Below are positions 17,836 to 26,947 of a DNA stretch of 64,000 bases, piece by piece. The stretch is from Candidatus Gastranaerophilales bacterium (lineage in GTDB: Bacteria; Cyanobacteriota; Vampirovibrionia; Gastranaerophilales; Gastranaerophilaceae): contig CAAGGG010000015.1 of NCBI GenBank assembly GCA_900769355.1, forward strand, positions 16,286 through 80,285, written 5' to 3'. The position numbers were made by a program, and so were the translations under genes. The notes below the pieces were generated by a model. That model saw only the letters and a list, made by a program, of their open reading frames with translations, was not told where the DNA came from and did not search any database. The number at the start of each line of letters is the position of its first letter. Position 1 is the first letter of the stretch.

Positions 17836-18291
17836 GACAGAAGGGCGATAAGGCACTAAGACGATAGGTCGATAAGTTCGTTACAGCAAGAAAAATATTC
17901 TCGTCATTCTGAAAGCTTAGAAAATTATTTTGAACGAGTAGTGAAAAATAAATTTTCTTGCTATTCAGAATCTCTTGCTAACTAAAACAGACTCCGGATC
18001 GTAGTCCGGAGTGACAGTTTCAAGGGAGTTGTATTGCATGAATAGTACTATATATGCCATTTCCCAGGTATTGGTGCAAAGCTGAGTATGTCGGCATTGC
18101 TATGCCGACACATAACTATTTTTTATTTTCTCCTTGCTTTTTTCAAAAAAATCATTAACACCATGGAAAAACTTATCGTAAATTAGATCTATTTTTCGGG
18201 GTTTTTCTCATCAATATAGATGATTTTTTACGATTAGGTATATAAATTTGTAAAGAAATAATGTATTATAATTGTAGAAAGGTAGGCATTA
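17836..18291. other. Gene-free gap with REPs and a stem-loop before fliE
   Basis: Contains a GATAAG-type direct repeat (about 17845-17880), a palindromic unit between GTCATTCTGAAAG and CTATTCAGAATC (about 17903-17972), REP family 2 (17990-18016), REP family 3 (18089-18110) and an imperfect inverted repeat (about 18175-18235). A TATTATAAT box near 18264 probably belongs to the flagellar operon promoter. No credible gene. Confidence 0.65.
18175..18235 (+). promoter_or_regulatory. Imperfect stem-loop upstream of flagellar operon
   Basis: Arms start and end ATCGTAAA / TTTACGAT and continue imperfectly (TAGATCTAT / ATATAGATGA) around a loop containing CGGGGTTTTTCTC. Lies about 30 bases before the probable -10 of fliE. 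A regulator-binding site or attenuator are both possible; the function is inference. Confidence 0.35.
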
Positions 18292-18630
18292 ATGAGTAGT
18301 TTTTATCCGCAATATGATTTGGCAGGCAGAATTCAGCACACAAAACTTGATACAGGTTTTTCTGATATGCCATCTGCAAGAATGACTAGGGTTGAAACTC
18401 CAGCAACATCTGATTTTAAACAAGTTATGTCAGGCTTGGTGGAAAACTTAAACACGGAACTGAATGCTCCGGATAATATGCTCAAAGATGTTATGTCTGG
18501 TAGTAAAAACGTTGATATTCATGATGTTATGACGGCTATGGCTAAGTCGGAAATTAGTATTAACGTTGCAACTCAAATTACCGGAAAAGTTATTCAGGCA
18601 TACGATAAAGTTATGCAAATTCAGGTATAA
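18292..18630 (+). CDS. fliE: Flagellar hook-basal body protein FliE
   Basis: 112 residues, normal size. Rod-MS ring junction protein. The C-terminal half has the FliE pattern VDIHDVMTAMAKSEISINVATQITGKVIQAYDKVMQIQV split by usual conserved positions (DVM.A..K...S......R.K...AY..IM). Shine-Dalgarno AGAAAGGTAGG precedes the ATG. First gene of the fliE-fliF-fliG-like-fliH-flhA cluster; flgB and flgC, frequent partners of fliE, are not upstream here. Confidence 0.9.
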   Translation: MSSFYPQYDLAGRIQHTKLDTGFSDMPSARMTRVETPATSDFKQVMSGLVENLNTELNAPDNMLKDVMSGSKNVDIHDVMTAMAKSEISINVATQITGKVIQAYDKVMQIQV

Positions 18631-18697
18631 TAACTAAATTTACAGACGAGGGAAAGCGATAGCAGATTTTGCGAAACGCTTATAAAGAGGACAAAAA

Positions 18698-20371
18698 ATG
18701 GATTTTGACAAGATATTAGAGAACAAGCCTTTGCTATATGGAATAATTGGCGGTGTAGTGTTACTTCTGGCTCTCATTGTGACCGTAAGTATTGTTGGTG
18801 GCTCTAAAAAGAATGCTAATGGTACTGAAATTACAGGGCAGCCACTACAAGCCGATGCGGATTTGTTGACGACAGATAACGCAGGCAAAGCTATTGAAAT
18901 CCAAGCTCTTCTTGCAAAATATGATATTGTTGTAAGTAGAAGATTAGACGGTACAAAGTCTATTCTTTATTTGAAAAAAGGTGATTGTAAAACAGGTCGA
19001 AAAGCTTGTTATACAACAGATAGAGATACTGCGTTAATTCAAATTGTTCAAAGTGGTTTAATGGATCAAAATGTTGGTCTTGAAATTTTTGATAAGGGCG
19101 ATTTTACATCGACTAAGGAAGATAAAAAAATTCGTCTATCTCGTGCTATTAACGGAGAATTGTCAAGATTAATTCGTAGAATAGACGGGGTTGATAATGC
19201 GTCTGTATTTATTTCAATTCCGGAACAAACAATGTTTACATCTATGCAAAAACCTGTTACGGCAACTGTTCAAATTTCTCTTGCAAAAGATGCGACAAAA
19301 TTGGACCAATTGAAAGTTAAAGCTATTACAAACCTTCTTTTGGGTAGTGTAACAGGTTTGACTGCCGAAAATATCGCGATTACGGATACAAACGGGAATA
19401 CTTATCACAGTATTATGGACGCGGAAGATGAGATGCTTCAACGTTTGGAAGAAAATGACAAGTATATGACATCAAAGGTTAATCAACAGTTGGATAGGTT
19501 GATCGGGCAAGGAAATTATGTTGCGACAGTTAGCACTTTCCTTCGACAAGCTCCTGTTGAAAAATTTACGATTGACTATGATCCAAACCGAAAAGCATCT
19601 GTGAGTGAACAGTCTTTCCGAGAAGGTTTGGGAGATCAGACAAGTGATTCAAACAAAAACACAAACGCTGTAAGTGTTTATCTTCCAAATGGTTTGCCAA
19701 ACGGTGCGTCAAATTCAAATCAAAACAGAAGCTATTCCAGAACAGCGACGGAAACTCAATATGGAGTTACAAAAACACAAACAAACGAGTATATAAAACC
19801 GGGGGTTGTGGAAGATATTTCAATCGCTGTAACTCTTGATAAGAATGCACTTCCTGCAAATACAACTTTGGAAGAACTAAAAGAATTGATTGCAAAAGCT
19901 GCGAGTCCAAAAGTTAGCGCAGATAATGTTTCTATTGCGTTTTCGGATTCAACAGATCCATATTTGGCATCAGACAGACCGGCAAACTTGCCTAAACCAG
20001 ATGAAACAGGAAACCCTTGGTGGCTTGCAATTGCTCTTAGTGCAATCGGTTTGATTATTGTGTTTAAGGCAGTTTCTAATAAGGTTCAACAGGTTCAAGA
20101 GGCTAACCGTCGTGAAGTTGAAATGCTTAGACAAAAAACCGCAGAGCAAGAACAGCAATTGTCAGATATTAACCAACGTGCAGTTCAGTTGACAGAAAGA
20201 CAATCGGAACTCGCACAAGGGCTTGTTGAACAACAACAAAGAGTATCAATCCCGCAACAGCAAGATCCGGCGCAGTTGTCTGATACCTTGTCAAATCTTT
20301 CAGCACAGTTATCTAATGCAGATGATGACGAAGCAGGTGAAAAAATTAAAAGCTGGATTGAGCAAGGGTAG
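18698..20371 (+). CDS. fliF: Flagellar MS-ring protein FliF
   Basis: 557 residues. Two membrane helices frame the periplasmic part: about 13-33 (LLYGIIGGVVLLLALIV) and about 445-462 (WWLAIALSAIGLIIVFKAV). Between them are the ring-building motifs (IQALLAKYDIVVSRRLDG, NGELSRLIRRIDGVDNASVFI, ATVQISLAK) and a disordered Ser/Asn-rich segment. After the second helix comes a Gln-rich coiled coil and an acidic C-terminal tail (DDDEAGEKIKSWIEQG) that would bind the switch protein FliG. Slightly shorter export signalling: no cleavable peptide, as expected. Confidence 0.93.
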   Translation: MDFDKILENKPLLYGIIGGVVLLLALIVTVSIVGGSKKNANGTEITGQPLQADADLLTTDNAGKAIEIQALLAKYDIVVSRRLDGTKSILYLKKGDCKTGRKACYTTDRDTALIQIVQSGLMDQNVGLEIFDKGDFTSTKEDKKIRLSRAINGELSRLIRRIDGVDNASVFISIPEQTMFTSMQKPVTATVQISLAKDATKLDQLKVKAITNLLLGSVTGLTAENIAITDTNGNTYHSIMDAEDEMLQRLEENDKYMTSKVNQQLDRLIGQGNYVATVSTFLRQAPVEKFTIDYDPNRKASVSEQSFREGLGDQTSDSNKNTNAVSVYLPNGLPNGASNSNQNRSYSRTATETQYGVTKTQTNEYIKPGVVEDISIAVTLDKNALPANTTLEELKELIAKAASPKVSADNVSIAFSDSTDPYLASDRPANLPKPDETGNPWWLAIALSAIGLIIVFKAVSNKVQQVQEANRREVEMLRQKTAEQEQQLSDINQRAVQLTERQSELAQGLVEQQQRVSIPQQQDPAQLSDTLSNLSAQLSNADDDEAGEKIKSWIEQG

Positions 20372-20623
20372 ATTGGTGAATAGTGAATGGTGAGTTGTGA
20401 ATAGAACATTTCATTATTCAAGCAGGAGCAGCTAAGCAACTAGGAAGCGAGGCCGGTAAGATGCATAGAGGCAAAGATGCGAAGATGCAAAGCTGGTATC
20501 AAGAATTAGTTAAGAAAAATAATAGAAAGGATAGTTTAAGTGAAAGGTTAGATAAATAAAAATTATCGAACGAAGAGAGCGAAAAGAACCACTCACTACT
20601 CACCATTCACTTTTCATTTAAAA
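20372..20623. repeat. Repeat insertion between fliF and fliG-like gene
   Basis: The gap starts with GTGAATAGTGAATGGTGAG (20376) and ends with the inverted form ACTCACTACTCACCATTCAC (20591-20610), the terminal arms of the (GTGAATG)n element seen at 58684, 62344 and 63242 and inside ileS. Between them is low-complexity A/G-rich DNA with GATGCAAAG-type words. A Shine-Dalgarno for the next gene is not obvious, so the insertion may have disturbed operon expression. Confidence 0.65.
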
Positions 20624-21649
20624 ATGGCAATACAAGGATTTGATTACAAAGGGTTCGCCCAAAATTTAGCACAACAAGCGTTGGAACTTATTCCACCTGA
20701 TTTTAATGACAATCAAAAGAATTATGTTGCAAATACATTGTTGAATTTTTCAACAGTTGCGGGTCAGGCACTTTATGATGATGAGTCTTTGGGGTTCAAT
20801 CTTGATCAGGCTGTAATGATTACACAAATTATCGCAGAATGGTCGTTCCACAAGTCTGTAGATTTGATTAGATCTGGAATTCCTCAGCAGTTTTGGGATC
20901 CTATTATGCAAAAAATTGCATATACGATTTTTGAGGTTGCCAAAAATGCTTTTCATCAGAACTTGCCGCAAGATCAGTGCTTGCAATTGATTGAGCACCA
21001 TGTTAAGAAAACTTGGGTTGACTGTATTGAGGAGCTGAAAGACAAAAACTTGATTGATGAGGGCCTAAAAGAACAGGCAGAACATCAATCAAATATAGAT
21101 GCAATGATGCAGCAACAGGTAGAGGCAGAGCAACAGCAACAGGCACAAGCCGCTCAACAGCAACAAGCACAAATGCAACAGAACACTACAATTCCACAAA
21201 CCGGTGTTCCTGCAAGTGCAGCTCCACCACTTGGTTCCGGTGCAAGAGTTTTGAAACTTGCAACTTTGGCAATGTTGTTTAGAAAAATGCGTCAAGAAAA
21301 AGTTCAGACAATTCTGAATAAATTTAGTCCTGATGATGCAGATACCGTAATCAAGTTTATGGGAATGCCTGATTTGGAATCGAAAGTTGATACAAATACG
21401 GCAATGAGATGTTTGCAAGAGATAAAGACAAATCTTCCGGCTGTTGGTGTAAATGTTACGCCAAGTAAAGTTCTTGCAAAAATTCAAAACGTTTCACAAT
21501 ACTTAGACAGGTCACAAATTGAACAAGCGCTAAGCCCTGAAAGACAGCGTGTGAAACGATTTGTGTTCAGTGCTCTGGAAGGTGATTATTACGAAATGCC
21601 ACCAAAAGTTGCAAATATTATTGCCACACACCTTGAAGATGGTGTATAA
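20624..21649 (+). CDS. Divergent FliG-like protein (by position)
   Basis: 341 residues, close to FliG length, and located exactly where fliG sits (fliF-X-fliH). Residues 1-150 are helical and match no motif I know; residues about 163-190 are Gln-rich (EAEQQQQAQAAQQQQAQ); the C-terminal part LATLAMLFRKMRQEKVQTIL...FSPDDADTVIKFMG resembles the repeated helical units of FliG middle domains, but I do not see the EHPQ motif or the charged torque helix. Either a diverged motor switch protein or a replacement; the operon place supports a C-ring role. Starts MAIQGFDYKG. Confidence 0.5.
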   Translation: MAIQGFDYKGFAQNLAQQALELIPPDFNDNQKNYVANTLLNFSTVAGQALYDDESLGFNLDQAVMITQIIAEWSFHKSVDLIRSGIPQQFWDPIMQKIAYTIFEVAKNAFHQNLPQDQCLQLIEHHVKKTWVDCIEELKDKNLIDEGLKEQAEHQSNIDAMMQQQVEAEQQQQAQAAQQQQAQMQQNTTIPQTGVPASAAPPLGSGARVLKLATLAMLFRKMRQEKVQTILNKFSPDDADTVIKFMGMPDLESKVDTNTAMRCLQEIKTNLPAVGVNVTPSKVLAKIQNVSQYLDRSQIEQALSPERQRVKRFVFSALEGDYYEMPPKVANIIATHLEDGV

Positions 21650-21660
21650 TAATATTAATC

Positions 21661-22368
21661 ATGATTATAAAGAAAAAATCTAAGGTAGAAGAAAAGGTTC
21701 CACAAGAACAAGTGCAGGAAAGCGCAGTTGAAAAAGAGCCTGAAATTAAGGTTGAAGAGGATACAATAGACCTTTTTAATCTTGATAATATAGACTTTAA
21801 GCAGCGTCAGGAACGTCGTCGTGGTGATAGAAGAAGAGGGTTTCGAAGAATTGATGACAGAAACCTGATTTCTCGTGCGAAAGAAGAAGCTCAAAGTATT
21901 AAGGAAGCTGCGGTAAAAGAGGGATATCAAGAAGGTTTGGCACTGGCAAAAGACGATATTGCAGAGGTTCGTAATGCTATAACTTCATTTTTGGGTGCAA
22001 AACAGGCTGTTTTTGACACAATTTCTTCTGATATCTTGGAGATAAGTGTTGAAATCGCTCAAAAAATTATTAAAAAAGAATTGCAACAAGACCCAAATGC
22101 AATATTAGATAATGTTTTGGCGGTTTTGAAAGGTTTGTCAAAAGACGAAACAAAGATTACTTTGAGAGTAAATCCTACTCAGGTTTCCCTTTTGAAATCA
22201 GAGATTCCGAACGTATTGTCAGAAGCCGGTTTAGATGCTAAAATTCTGATAGTACCGGACGAAACGATAATGGAAGGCGGTTGTGTTGTCACAACTAACA
22301 ACGGTGTAATAGATGCAACAATTGAAACTCAATTGGCAGTAATAAGTGAGGCTTTGAGAGAAATTTAA
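21661..22368 (+). CDS. fliH: Flagellar assembly protein FliH
   Basis: 235 residues. Regulates the export ATPase FliI. Acidic N-terminus, a basic stretch (RQERRRGDRRRGFRR), then the FliH core: RAKEEAQSIKEAAVKEGYQEGLALAK helix, EISVEIAQKIIKKELQQDP, and a C-terminal TLRVNPTQVSLLKSEI...EGGCVVTTNNGVIDATIETQL, the usual FliH/HrpE signature. Overlaps flhA by one base (TAATG). fliI is not next to it. Confidence 0.88.
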   Translation: MIIKKKSKVEEKVPQEQVQESAVEKEPEIKVEEDTIDLFNLDNIDFKQRQERRRGDRRRGFRRIDDRNLISRAKEEAQSIKEAAVKEGYQEGLALAKDDIAEVRNAITSFLGAKQAVFDTISSDILEISVEIAQKIIKKELQQDPNAILDNVLAVLKGLSKDETKITLRVNPTQVSLLKSEIPNVLSEAGLDAKILIVPDETIMEGGCVVTTNNGVIDATIETQLAVISEALREI

Positions 22369-24470
22369 TGGCACAAGAACAAGCCCAACAACAAGGCGGC
22401 GGAGGAACAAATTTAAGTGAAATTTTTATGGCAATATTTGTACTATTGCTTATTGTTCTGTTGCTTTGCGAATTGCCAAACTGGATTATTAATATTTGTA
22501 TCTGTTTGAATATTACGCTTGGCGTCGTTTTGCTGATGATTTCTTTGTATGTAAAGAAAACCCTAGAACTTGCTTCTTTCCCGTCAATTATTCTTATCGG
22601 TACGATGTTCAGACTTGTTCTTTCAATCGCTTCTACGAGGTTGATTTTGTCAAAAGGTGAGGCTGGTGAAGTTATTCATGCGTTCGGAACATTCGTAACC
22701 GGTGGTAATATGATTGTTGGTGGTGTAATCTTCCTTATTATCACAGTTGTACAGTTTATGGTAATTACAAAAGGTGCTGAACGTATTGCCGAAGTCGCAG
22801 CCAGATTTGCCTTAGATGCTATGCCAGGTAAACAGATGACTATTGACGCGGATTTTAATGCCGGATTGATTTCTCCGGAAGAGGCAACGAAAAAACGTGA
22901 AGACTTGCAAAGAGAATCAAATCTTTTTGGTAGCATGGACGGTGCTATGAAGTTTGTAAAAGGGGATACAATTGCCGGTATCATTATTGTTTTGATTAAC
23001 ATTATTGGCGGTTTGTGTATCGGTTGTATTATGAACCAAATGCCTGTTGCAGACGCTGTTTCAAAATACACAATCCTGACTATTGGTGATGGTTTGGCGT
23101 CTCAGTTACCTTCTCTTTTGATGTCAATTGCAGCCGGTGTATTTATGACTCGTTCTTCTGCTGCAAACTCCTTAGGTACAGATGTTACGGCACAAATTGT
23201 CAGCAAGCCGAATGCTTTGTTTTTGGCTGCAAGTTTCTTGGTATTGTTGGCATTAACGGGACACTGGACAGGTTTACCTTGGTTGCCGTTTACGTTATTT
23301 GCTGTCGGATTGTTTGTTGCAGGGTTCTCTACTTTGATTAACGCTGATGTCCAATCACAATTGGGGCAATTAGAAAATGTTCGTCAAAACATGCAAGACT
23401 TGGTAAACCCAAACCGTATGTACGAGCGTTTGGGTGTTGATGTTTTAAGCTTGCAAGTTGGTTCTAACTTGCTTGTAATTGCCGATCCGGATCAGGAAGG
23501 TCAATTGCTTGCTAAAATTGCTGCTTTACGTCAGAGAGTCACAGATGAATTAGGTTATATTTTGCCAAACATAAGAATTATGGATTCATCTGCTCTTGAT
23601 GCAAATGAATATATGATTTCTATTCGCGGAAACACTGTTGCAACAGGGTACGTTTACCCAGGGAAATTGATGGTAATTGCGGATCAGTGGGACGCTATGA
23701 AAAAAGATGTTCCGCAAGATGCGATTATCGGCATTGATCCGACTTATCAGACTCAGGCTTATTGGATTTCGCCGGAAGATGCAAAAACTGCTCGTTCTGT
23801 TACTGCGGTTGATTCAACAGACGTTATTGTTACTCATTTGCAAGAATGTGTAAGAAAACACGTTGACGAGGTTATGACAAAAACGGACGTACTTAAACTT
23901 ATGGAACTTGTTCGTTCACAAGATCCTACGTTGGTTAATGACCTTGTTCCGACAATTATTTCTACAAGTGATTTGAGAAAAATATTTGTAAACCTAATCA
24001 GAGAGAAGGTTTCAATCAAAGATATTATCTTTGTGTTTGAAAGACTTTGTGATTATGCAAGATTTTCAAAAGAACCTGATATTTTGTCAGAACGTTTGAG
24101 AGCAGCTTTGGGACGTCAGATTTGTCTTGCAAATGTTGGTGAAGACAAGGTTTTGTATGCGTTGACACTTTCTCCTGAGTGGGAAAAAATCCTTGATGAC
24201 AGTTGCCAGAGAACTGAGCTAGGAACAATGTTTTTGCTAAATCCGATGCAAGTGCAAGAGTTGATTGAAACGACTGCAACCACGTTGATGAGGGCGCATC
24301 AGGCATGTGGACAACAGCCTGTAATCTTGTGTTCGCCAAGAATTAGATTGCCGCTTTATCAGCTTTTAGAACGTCATATTCCAACAATTGTCGTAATTTC
24401 TTATTCAGAATTGATTACGGATATCAAAGTTGAAGCAATTGATAGTATTGGCGAGGCTTACGCGGAGTAA
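22368..24470 (+). CDS. flhA: Flagellar export gate protein FlhA
   Basis: 700 residues, normal size. Integral membrane core of the flagellar type III export apparatus: eight hydrophobic segments in the first about 330 residues, including the FHIPEP loop region with TIDADFNAGLISPEEATKKRE, then the cytosolic domain that forms the nonameric ring (RLGVDVLSLQVGSNL..., SIKDIIFVFERLCDYARFSKEPD, VILCSPRIRLPLYQLLERHIP). Closely coupled to fliH. Together with fliE and fliF it supports a true flagellum, rather than an injectisome. Confidence 0.96.
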   Translation: MAQEQAQQQGGGGTNLSEIFMAIFVLLLIVLLLCELPNWIINICICLNITLGVVLLMISLYVKKTLELASFPSIILIGTMFRLVLSIASTRLILSKGEAGEVIHAFGTFVTGGNMIVGGVIFLIITVVQFMVITKGAERIAEVAARFALDAMPGKQMTIDADFNAGLISPEEATKKREDLQRESNLFGSMDGAMKFVKGDTIAGIIIVLINIIGGLCIGCIMNQMPVADAVSKYTILTIGDGLASQLPSLLMSIAAGVFMTRSSAANSLGTDVTAQIVSKPNALFLAASFLVLLALTGHWTGLPWLPFTLFAVGLFVAGFSTLINADVQSQLGQLENVRQNMQDLVNPNRMYERLGVDVLSLQVGSNLLVIADPDQEGQLLAKIAALRQRVTDELGYILPNIRIMDSSALDANEYMISIRGNTVATGYVYPGKLMVIADQWDAMKKDVPQDAIIGIDPTYQTQAYWISPEDAKTARSVTAVDSTDVIVTHLQECVRKHVDEVMTKTDVLKLMELVRSQDPTLVNDLVPTIISTSDLRKIFVNLIREKVSIKDIIFVFERLCDYARFSKEPDILSERLRAALGRQICLANVGEDKVLYALTLSPEWEKILDDSCQRTELGTMFLLNPMQVQELIETTATTLMRAHQACGQQPVILCSPRIRLPLYQLLERHIPTIVVISYSELITDIKVEAIDSIGEAYAE

Positions 24471-24496
24471 GTTTTAAGAGCGTTTGAGGCTTTAAG

Positions 24497-24703
24497 ATGA
24501 AAAAGTTGATATTGTTTTTAATTTCAGTGTATCAAAAGATTTCAAAACATACGCCGGCTGTGTGCAGGTTTTATCCGACGTGTTCTGAATACACAAGGCA
24601 AGCGATTGTGAAATACGGGGTTTTGAAAGGTGGTTGGCTCGGGCTAAAGCGAATTTGCAGATGCCACCCCGGAAATGCCGGTGGATATGATCCTGTGCCA
24701 TAG
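24497..24703 (+). CDS. yidD: Membrane protein insertion efficiency factor YidD
   Basis: 68 residues, normal size. Has the family pattern almost complete: ISVYQKISKHTP, CRFYPTCSEYTRQAI, and RICRCHPGNAGGYDPVP. Peripheral membrane protein thought to aid YidC-dependent insertion. Usually near rnpA and yidC; here it is 26 bases after flhA and ahead of a terminator, so it probably rides on the flagellar transcript. Confidence 0.93.
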   Translation: MKKLILFLISVYQKISKHTPAVCRFYPTCSEYTRQAIVKYGVLKGGWLGLKRICRCHPGNAGGYDPVP

Positions 24704-24774
24704 TTTATTTTAATACTAGGCTTGAAAGATTTAGAAAAAAGAGAAGTATATATATCAGAATTTAATCTTAACAC

Positions 24775-24813
24775 AAAACACGAACCTCTAATTTTTTGAA
24801 GTTCGTGTTTTTT
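24775..24813 (+). terminator. Intrinsic terminator of the flagellar operon
   Basis: Eleven-base stem AAAACACGAAC / GTTCGTGTTTT, loop of 15, T6 tail. Follows yidD by about 70 bases. Confidence 0.85.
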
Positions 24814-24861
24814 CAAAACTTTTAATCTTACTGTGATATTGTAGATTAAACCTAAAATAAC

Positions 24862-24996
24862 CTAAATAACAAAATACAATAAAGCGAACATAACGCATAG
24901 GGATAATGAACTTAAAACAAACCAAGTATGCATTACGGGGTGTTGGTATTCCCAGATTTCTTTAATTGTTGCGGTTGCATTTTCAATTGTTTGCAT
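24862..24996 (-). CDS. 44-residue single-pass membrane protein
   Basis: Too short for normal ORF calling, but well formed: GGAGAAG Shine-Dalgarno 4-8 bases before the ATG, an amphipathic N-terminus (MQTIENATATIKEIWEYQHP), and one C-terminal membrane helix (WFVLSSLSLCVMFALLYFVI). Stop TAG at 24862-24864. It lies alone between the flagellar terminator and the U32 gene, on the opposite strand. Function unknown. Confidence 0.6.
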   Translation of the reverse strand: MQTIENATATIKEIWEYQHPVMHTWFVLSSLSLCVMFALLYFVI

Positions 24997-25095
24997 TTTT
25001 CTTCTCCAAAAACTATAAACTTTTTTGATCGGTCAATTCTCAAACCTCACATTATAATCATACTTATTAATCGTTTTTGGACATCACCTAATCGG

Positions 25096-25124
25096 TTGAT
25101 TATTTATAATCTTTAAGGTAATAT
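25096..25124 (+). promoter_or_regulatory. Sigma70-like promoter of the U32 gene (leaderless-type)
   Basis: TTGATT (25096-25101), 17-base spacer, TAATAT (25119-25124). The ATG follows after 6 bases, so the transcript would start at or next to the start codon. Confidence 0.6.
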
Positions 25125-25130
25125 ACAGTT

Positions 25131-26384
25131 ATGCGAAATGTAGAACTTTTAATGCCTGCGGGTAATTTGGAAAAATTGGAATACGCTGTCAGATACGGTG
25201 CAAATGCGGTTTATCTGGGCGTGGTAGACTTTTCTTTGCGTGCGATGAGAAAAGGCTCGCTTATTACGATGGAAAATCTTAAACAAGCGGTTGATTTGGC
25301 TCATTCTCTTGGTGCAAAGGCTTATGTAACGATAAATATTTTTGCGTTTAGTAACGACATCAAACAGCTGGAAGCTTGTATTGACAGGTTTAAGGACGCA
25401 AAACCTGATGCGTTTATTGTTAGTGACTACGGAATTTTTAATCTTATAAAAAGAAATATTCCGGAAGTGCCAATTCACGTAAGCACTCAAACTAACACTT
25501 TAAACTACGAAAGTGTTAAGTTTTGGCGTGATTTGGGTGCGACAAGATGTATTTTGGCAAGAGAATTGCCGATTGTAGATATTGCGGAAATAAGAAAACA
25601 CGTTCCGGATATTGAGCTTGAATGCTTTATTCACGGTGCTCAATGTGTGTCTTTTTCCGGAAGATGTTTGCTTAGCGATTATTTTTCAAAAGGTGAGAGA
25701 AAAGCAAATCATGGGAACTGTTCGCAACCTTGCCGTTGGAGCTATCGTTTGGTTGAAGAAACACGTCCTAACGAGTATTTGGAGATTAATCAAGACGGAA
25801 GAGGCTCTCACATCTTGAGTCCTAAGGATTTGTGCTTGGTTAAACAACTTTCACAAATGATTGACGCAGGTGTGGATTCTTTCAAGGTTGAAGGTAGAAC
25901 AAAGAGCCTTTATTATGTTTCTGCTGTTGCAAAAACGTATCGTCAGGCAATTGATGAGGTTTTGAAAAATCCGTCTGCTGATATGGAAAAATATTTCTTG
26001 GAACTTCAAAAAGTCGGAAATCGAGGCTATACAACCGGTTTTGCACTAGGAGATAACAATGGAGAAAGCTACAGCTATGATATCTCAAAAGGCTTGGCTG
26101 GTGCTGATTTCTTGTGCGAATTTCGTTCTGATGAGAGAAATATCACAATTCCATCTGACTACCACTTGGTAAAAGTAAAAAACAAAATGCTGTTGGGCGA
26201 TGAAGTTGAAATTATTACGCCTGATGAACAATTTGTTGCGAAGGTGGAAGGTATCAAAGACGCTGACGGAGAGGATTTGGAGATCGGAAATACAAACGCC
26301 GATGTCTATATTAAGTTCTCTCAAAGCCCGAAAGATACGAAGTATGCACTTGTGAGAACTGTTGGAATAAAAACATGTTTTTAA
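25131..26384 (+). CDS. U32 family protein, tRNA/rRNA hydroxylation (TrhP-like)
   Basis: 417 residues. U32 'collagenase-like' proteins of this size are prephenate-dependent RNA hydroxylation factors (TrhP for tRNA U34, RlhA for 23S rRNA). Family motifs: LLMPAGNLEKLEYAVRYGANAVY, VSTQTNTLNYESVKFWRDLG, and the Cys cluster ECFIHGAQCVSFSGRCLLSDYF...NHGNCSQPCRWSY that binds an Fe-S cluster, then SPKDLCLVKQLSQMIDAGVDSFKVEGR. Size and the end of the protein suit TrhP better than RlhA. Overlaps yqeG by 10 bases. Confidence 0.85.
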   Translation: MRNVELLMPAGNLEKLEYAVRYGANAVYLGVVDFSLRAMRKGSLITMENLKQAVDLAHSLGAKAYVTINIFAFSNDIKQLEACIDRFKDAKPDAFIVSDYGIFNLIKRNIPEVPIHVSTQTNTLNYESVKFWRDLGATRCILARELPIVDIAEIRKHVPDIELECFIHGAQCVSFSGRCLLSDYFSKGERKANHGNCSQPCRWSYRLVEETRPNEYLEINQDGRGSHILSPKDLCLVKQLSQMIDAGVDSFKVEGRTKSLYYVSAVAKTYRQAIDEVLKNPSADMEKYFLELQKVGNRGYTTGFALGDNNGESYSYDISKGLAGADFLCEFRSDERNITIPSDYHLVKVKNKMLLGDEVEIITPDEQFVAKVEGIKDADGEDLEIGNTNADVYIKFSQSPKDTKYALVRTVGIKTCF

Positions 26385-26854
26385 AACCTGATTATGATTT
26401 GAAAAATATATTTGAAATTGATTTAGAAAACTTGAAATCACAAGGAATTAAGACTTTGTTGTTTGATTTAGACAGCACATTGATGGGTTCAAAGACTGGG
26501 TTTTACACAGATGAAGTTCTTGTATGGCTTGAAAAAGTGCGACGCGATTTTTTTGTTGGTGTTGTTTCAAACAATAATAACCCTGTTTATATGGAAAAAG
26601 TTCGTGCTTGTACGGATTTTCCGATAATTTTTGAGGCGCATAAACCTGATATTAAAGTTGCACAAAAATTTATGAAAGAACATAATGTTCAAGCTGAAAC
26701 GAGTTGTTTTGTTGGAGACAGGCCGTTGACTGACGTTTTGTGCGGAAAGAGATTAGGGTGTAAGACGATTTTAGTCGACTCGATTACGGCAGACATTGAA
26801 AAGCCAATCGTACGTTTTGCGCGCAAACTCGAAAGATGTTGCATTCGAAAATAG
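26375..26854 (+). CDS. yqeG: YqeG family HAD phosphatase
   Basis: 159 residues, normal. HAD IIIA-type phosphatase: motif I FDLDSTLMG, motif II VVSNNNN, motif III HKPDIKVAQ, motif IV VGDRPLTDVLCG. The plant and cyanobacterial member of the family is a phosphatidylglycerophosphate phosphatase (PGPP1); the same activity here is inference. Starts inside the end of the U32 gene, so the two are translationally coupled. Confidence 0.88.
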   Translation: MFLKPDYDLKNIFEIDLENLKSQGIKTLLFDLDSTLMGSKTGFYTDEVLVWLEKVRRDFFVGVVSNNNNPVYMEKVRACTDFPIIFEAHKPDIKVAQKFMKEHNVQAETSCFVGDRPLTDVLCGKRLGCKTILVDSITADIEKPIVRFARKLERCCIRK

Positions 26855-26947
26855 TGAATTTTTGTAAAGTTTGTTAAATTAATTGTCAACAATCAATTTT
26901 CACATGTTTTGTTGTAAGTACAATTAGGTAGTGTGAAAGGCGCAGTT

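Noticed and set aside
20484..20560. Short ORF between fliF and the fliG-like gene (MHRGKDAKMQSWYQ...)
   Set aside because: Low-complexity GATGCAAAG repeat words within a repeat insertion; no credible ribosome site.
18292..24470. Injectisome (type III secretion) instead of flagellum
   Set aside because: FliE, FliF with its long periplasmic part, FliH and FlhA are of flagellar type; no secretin or needle gene is present.
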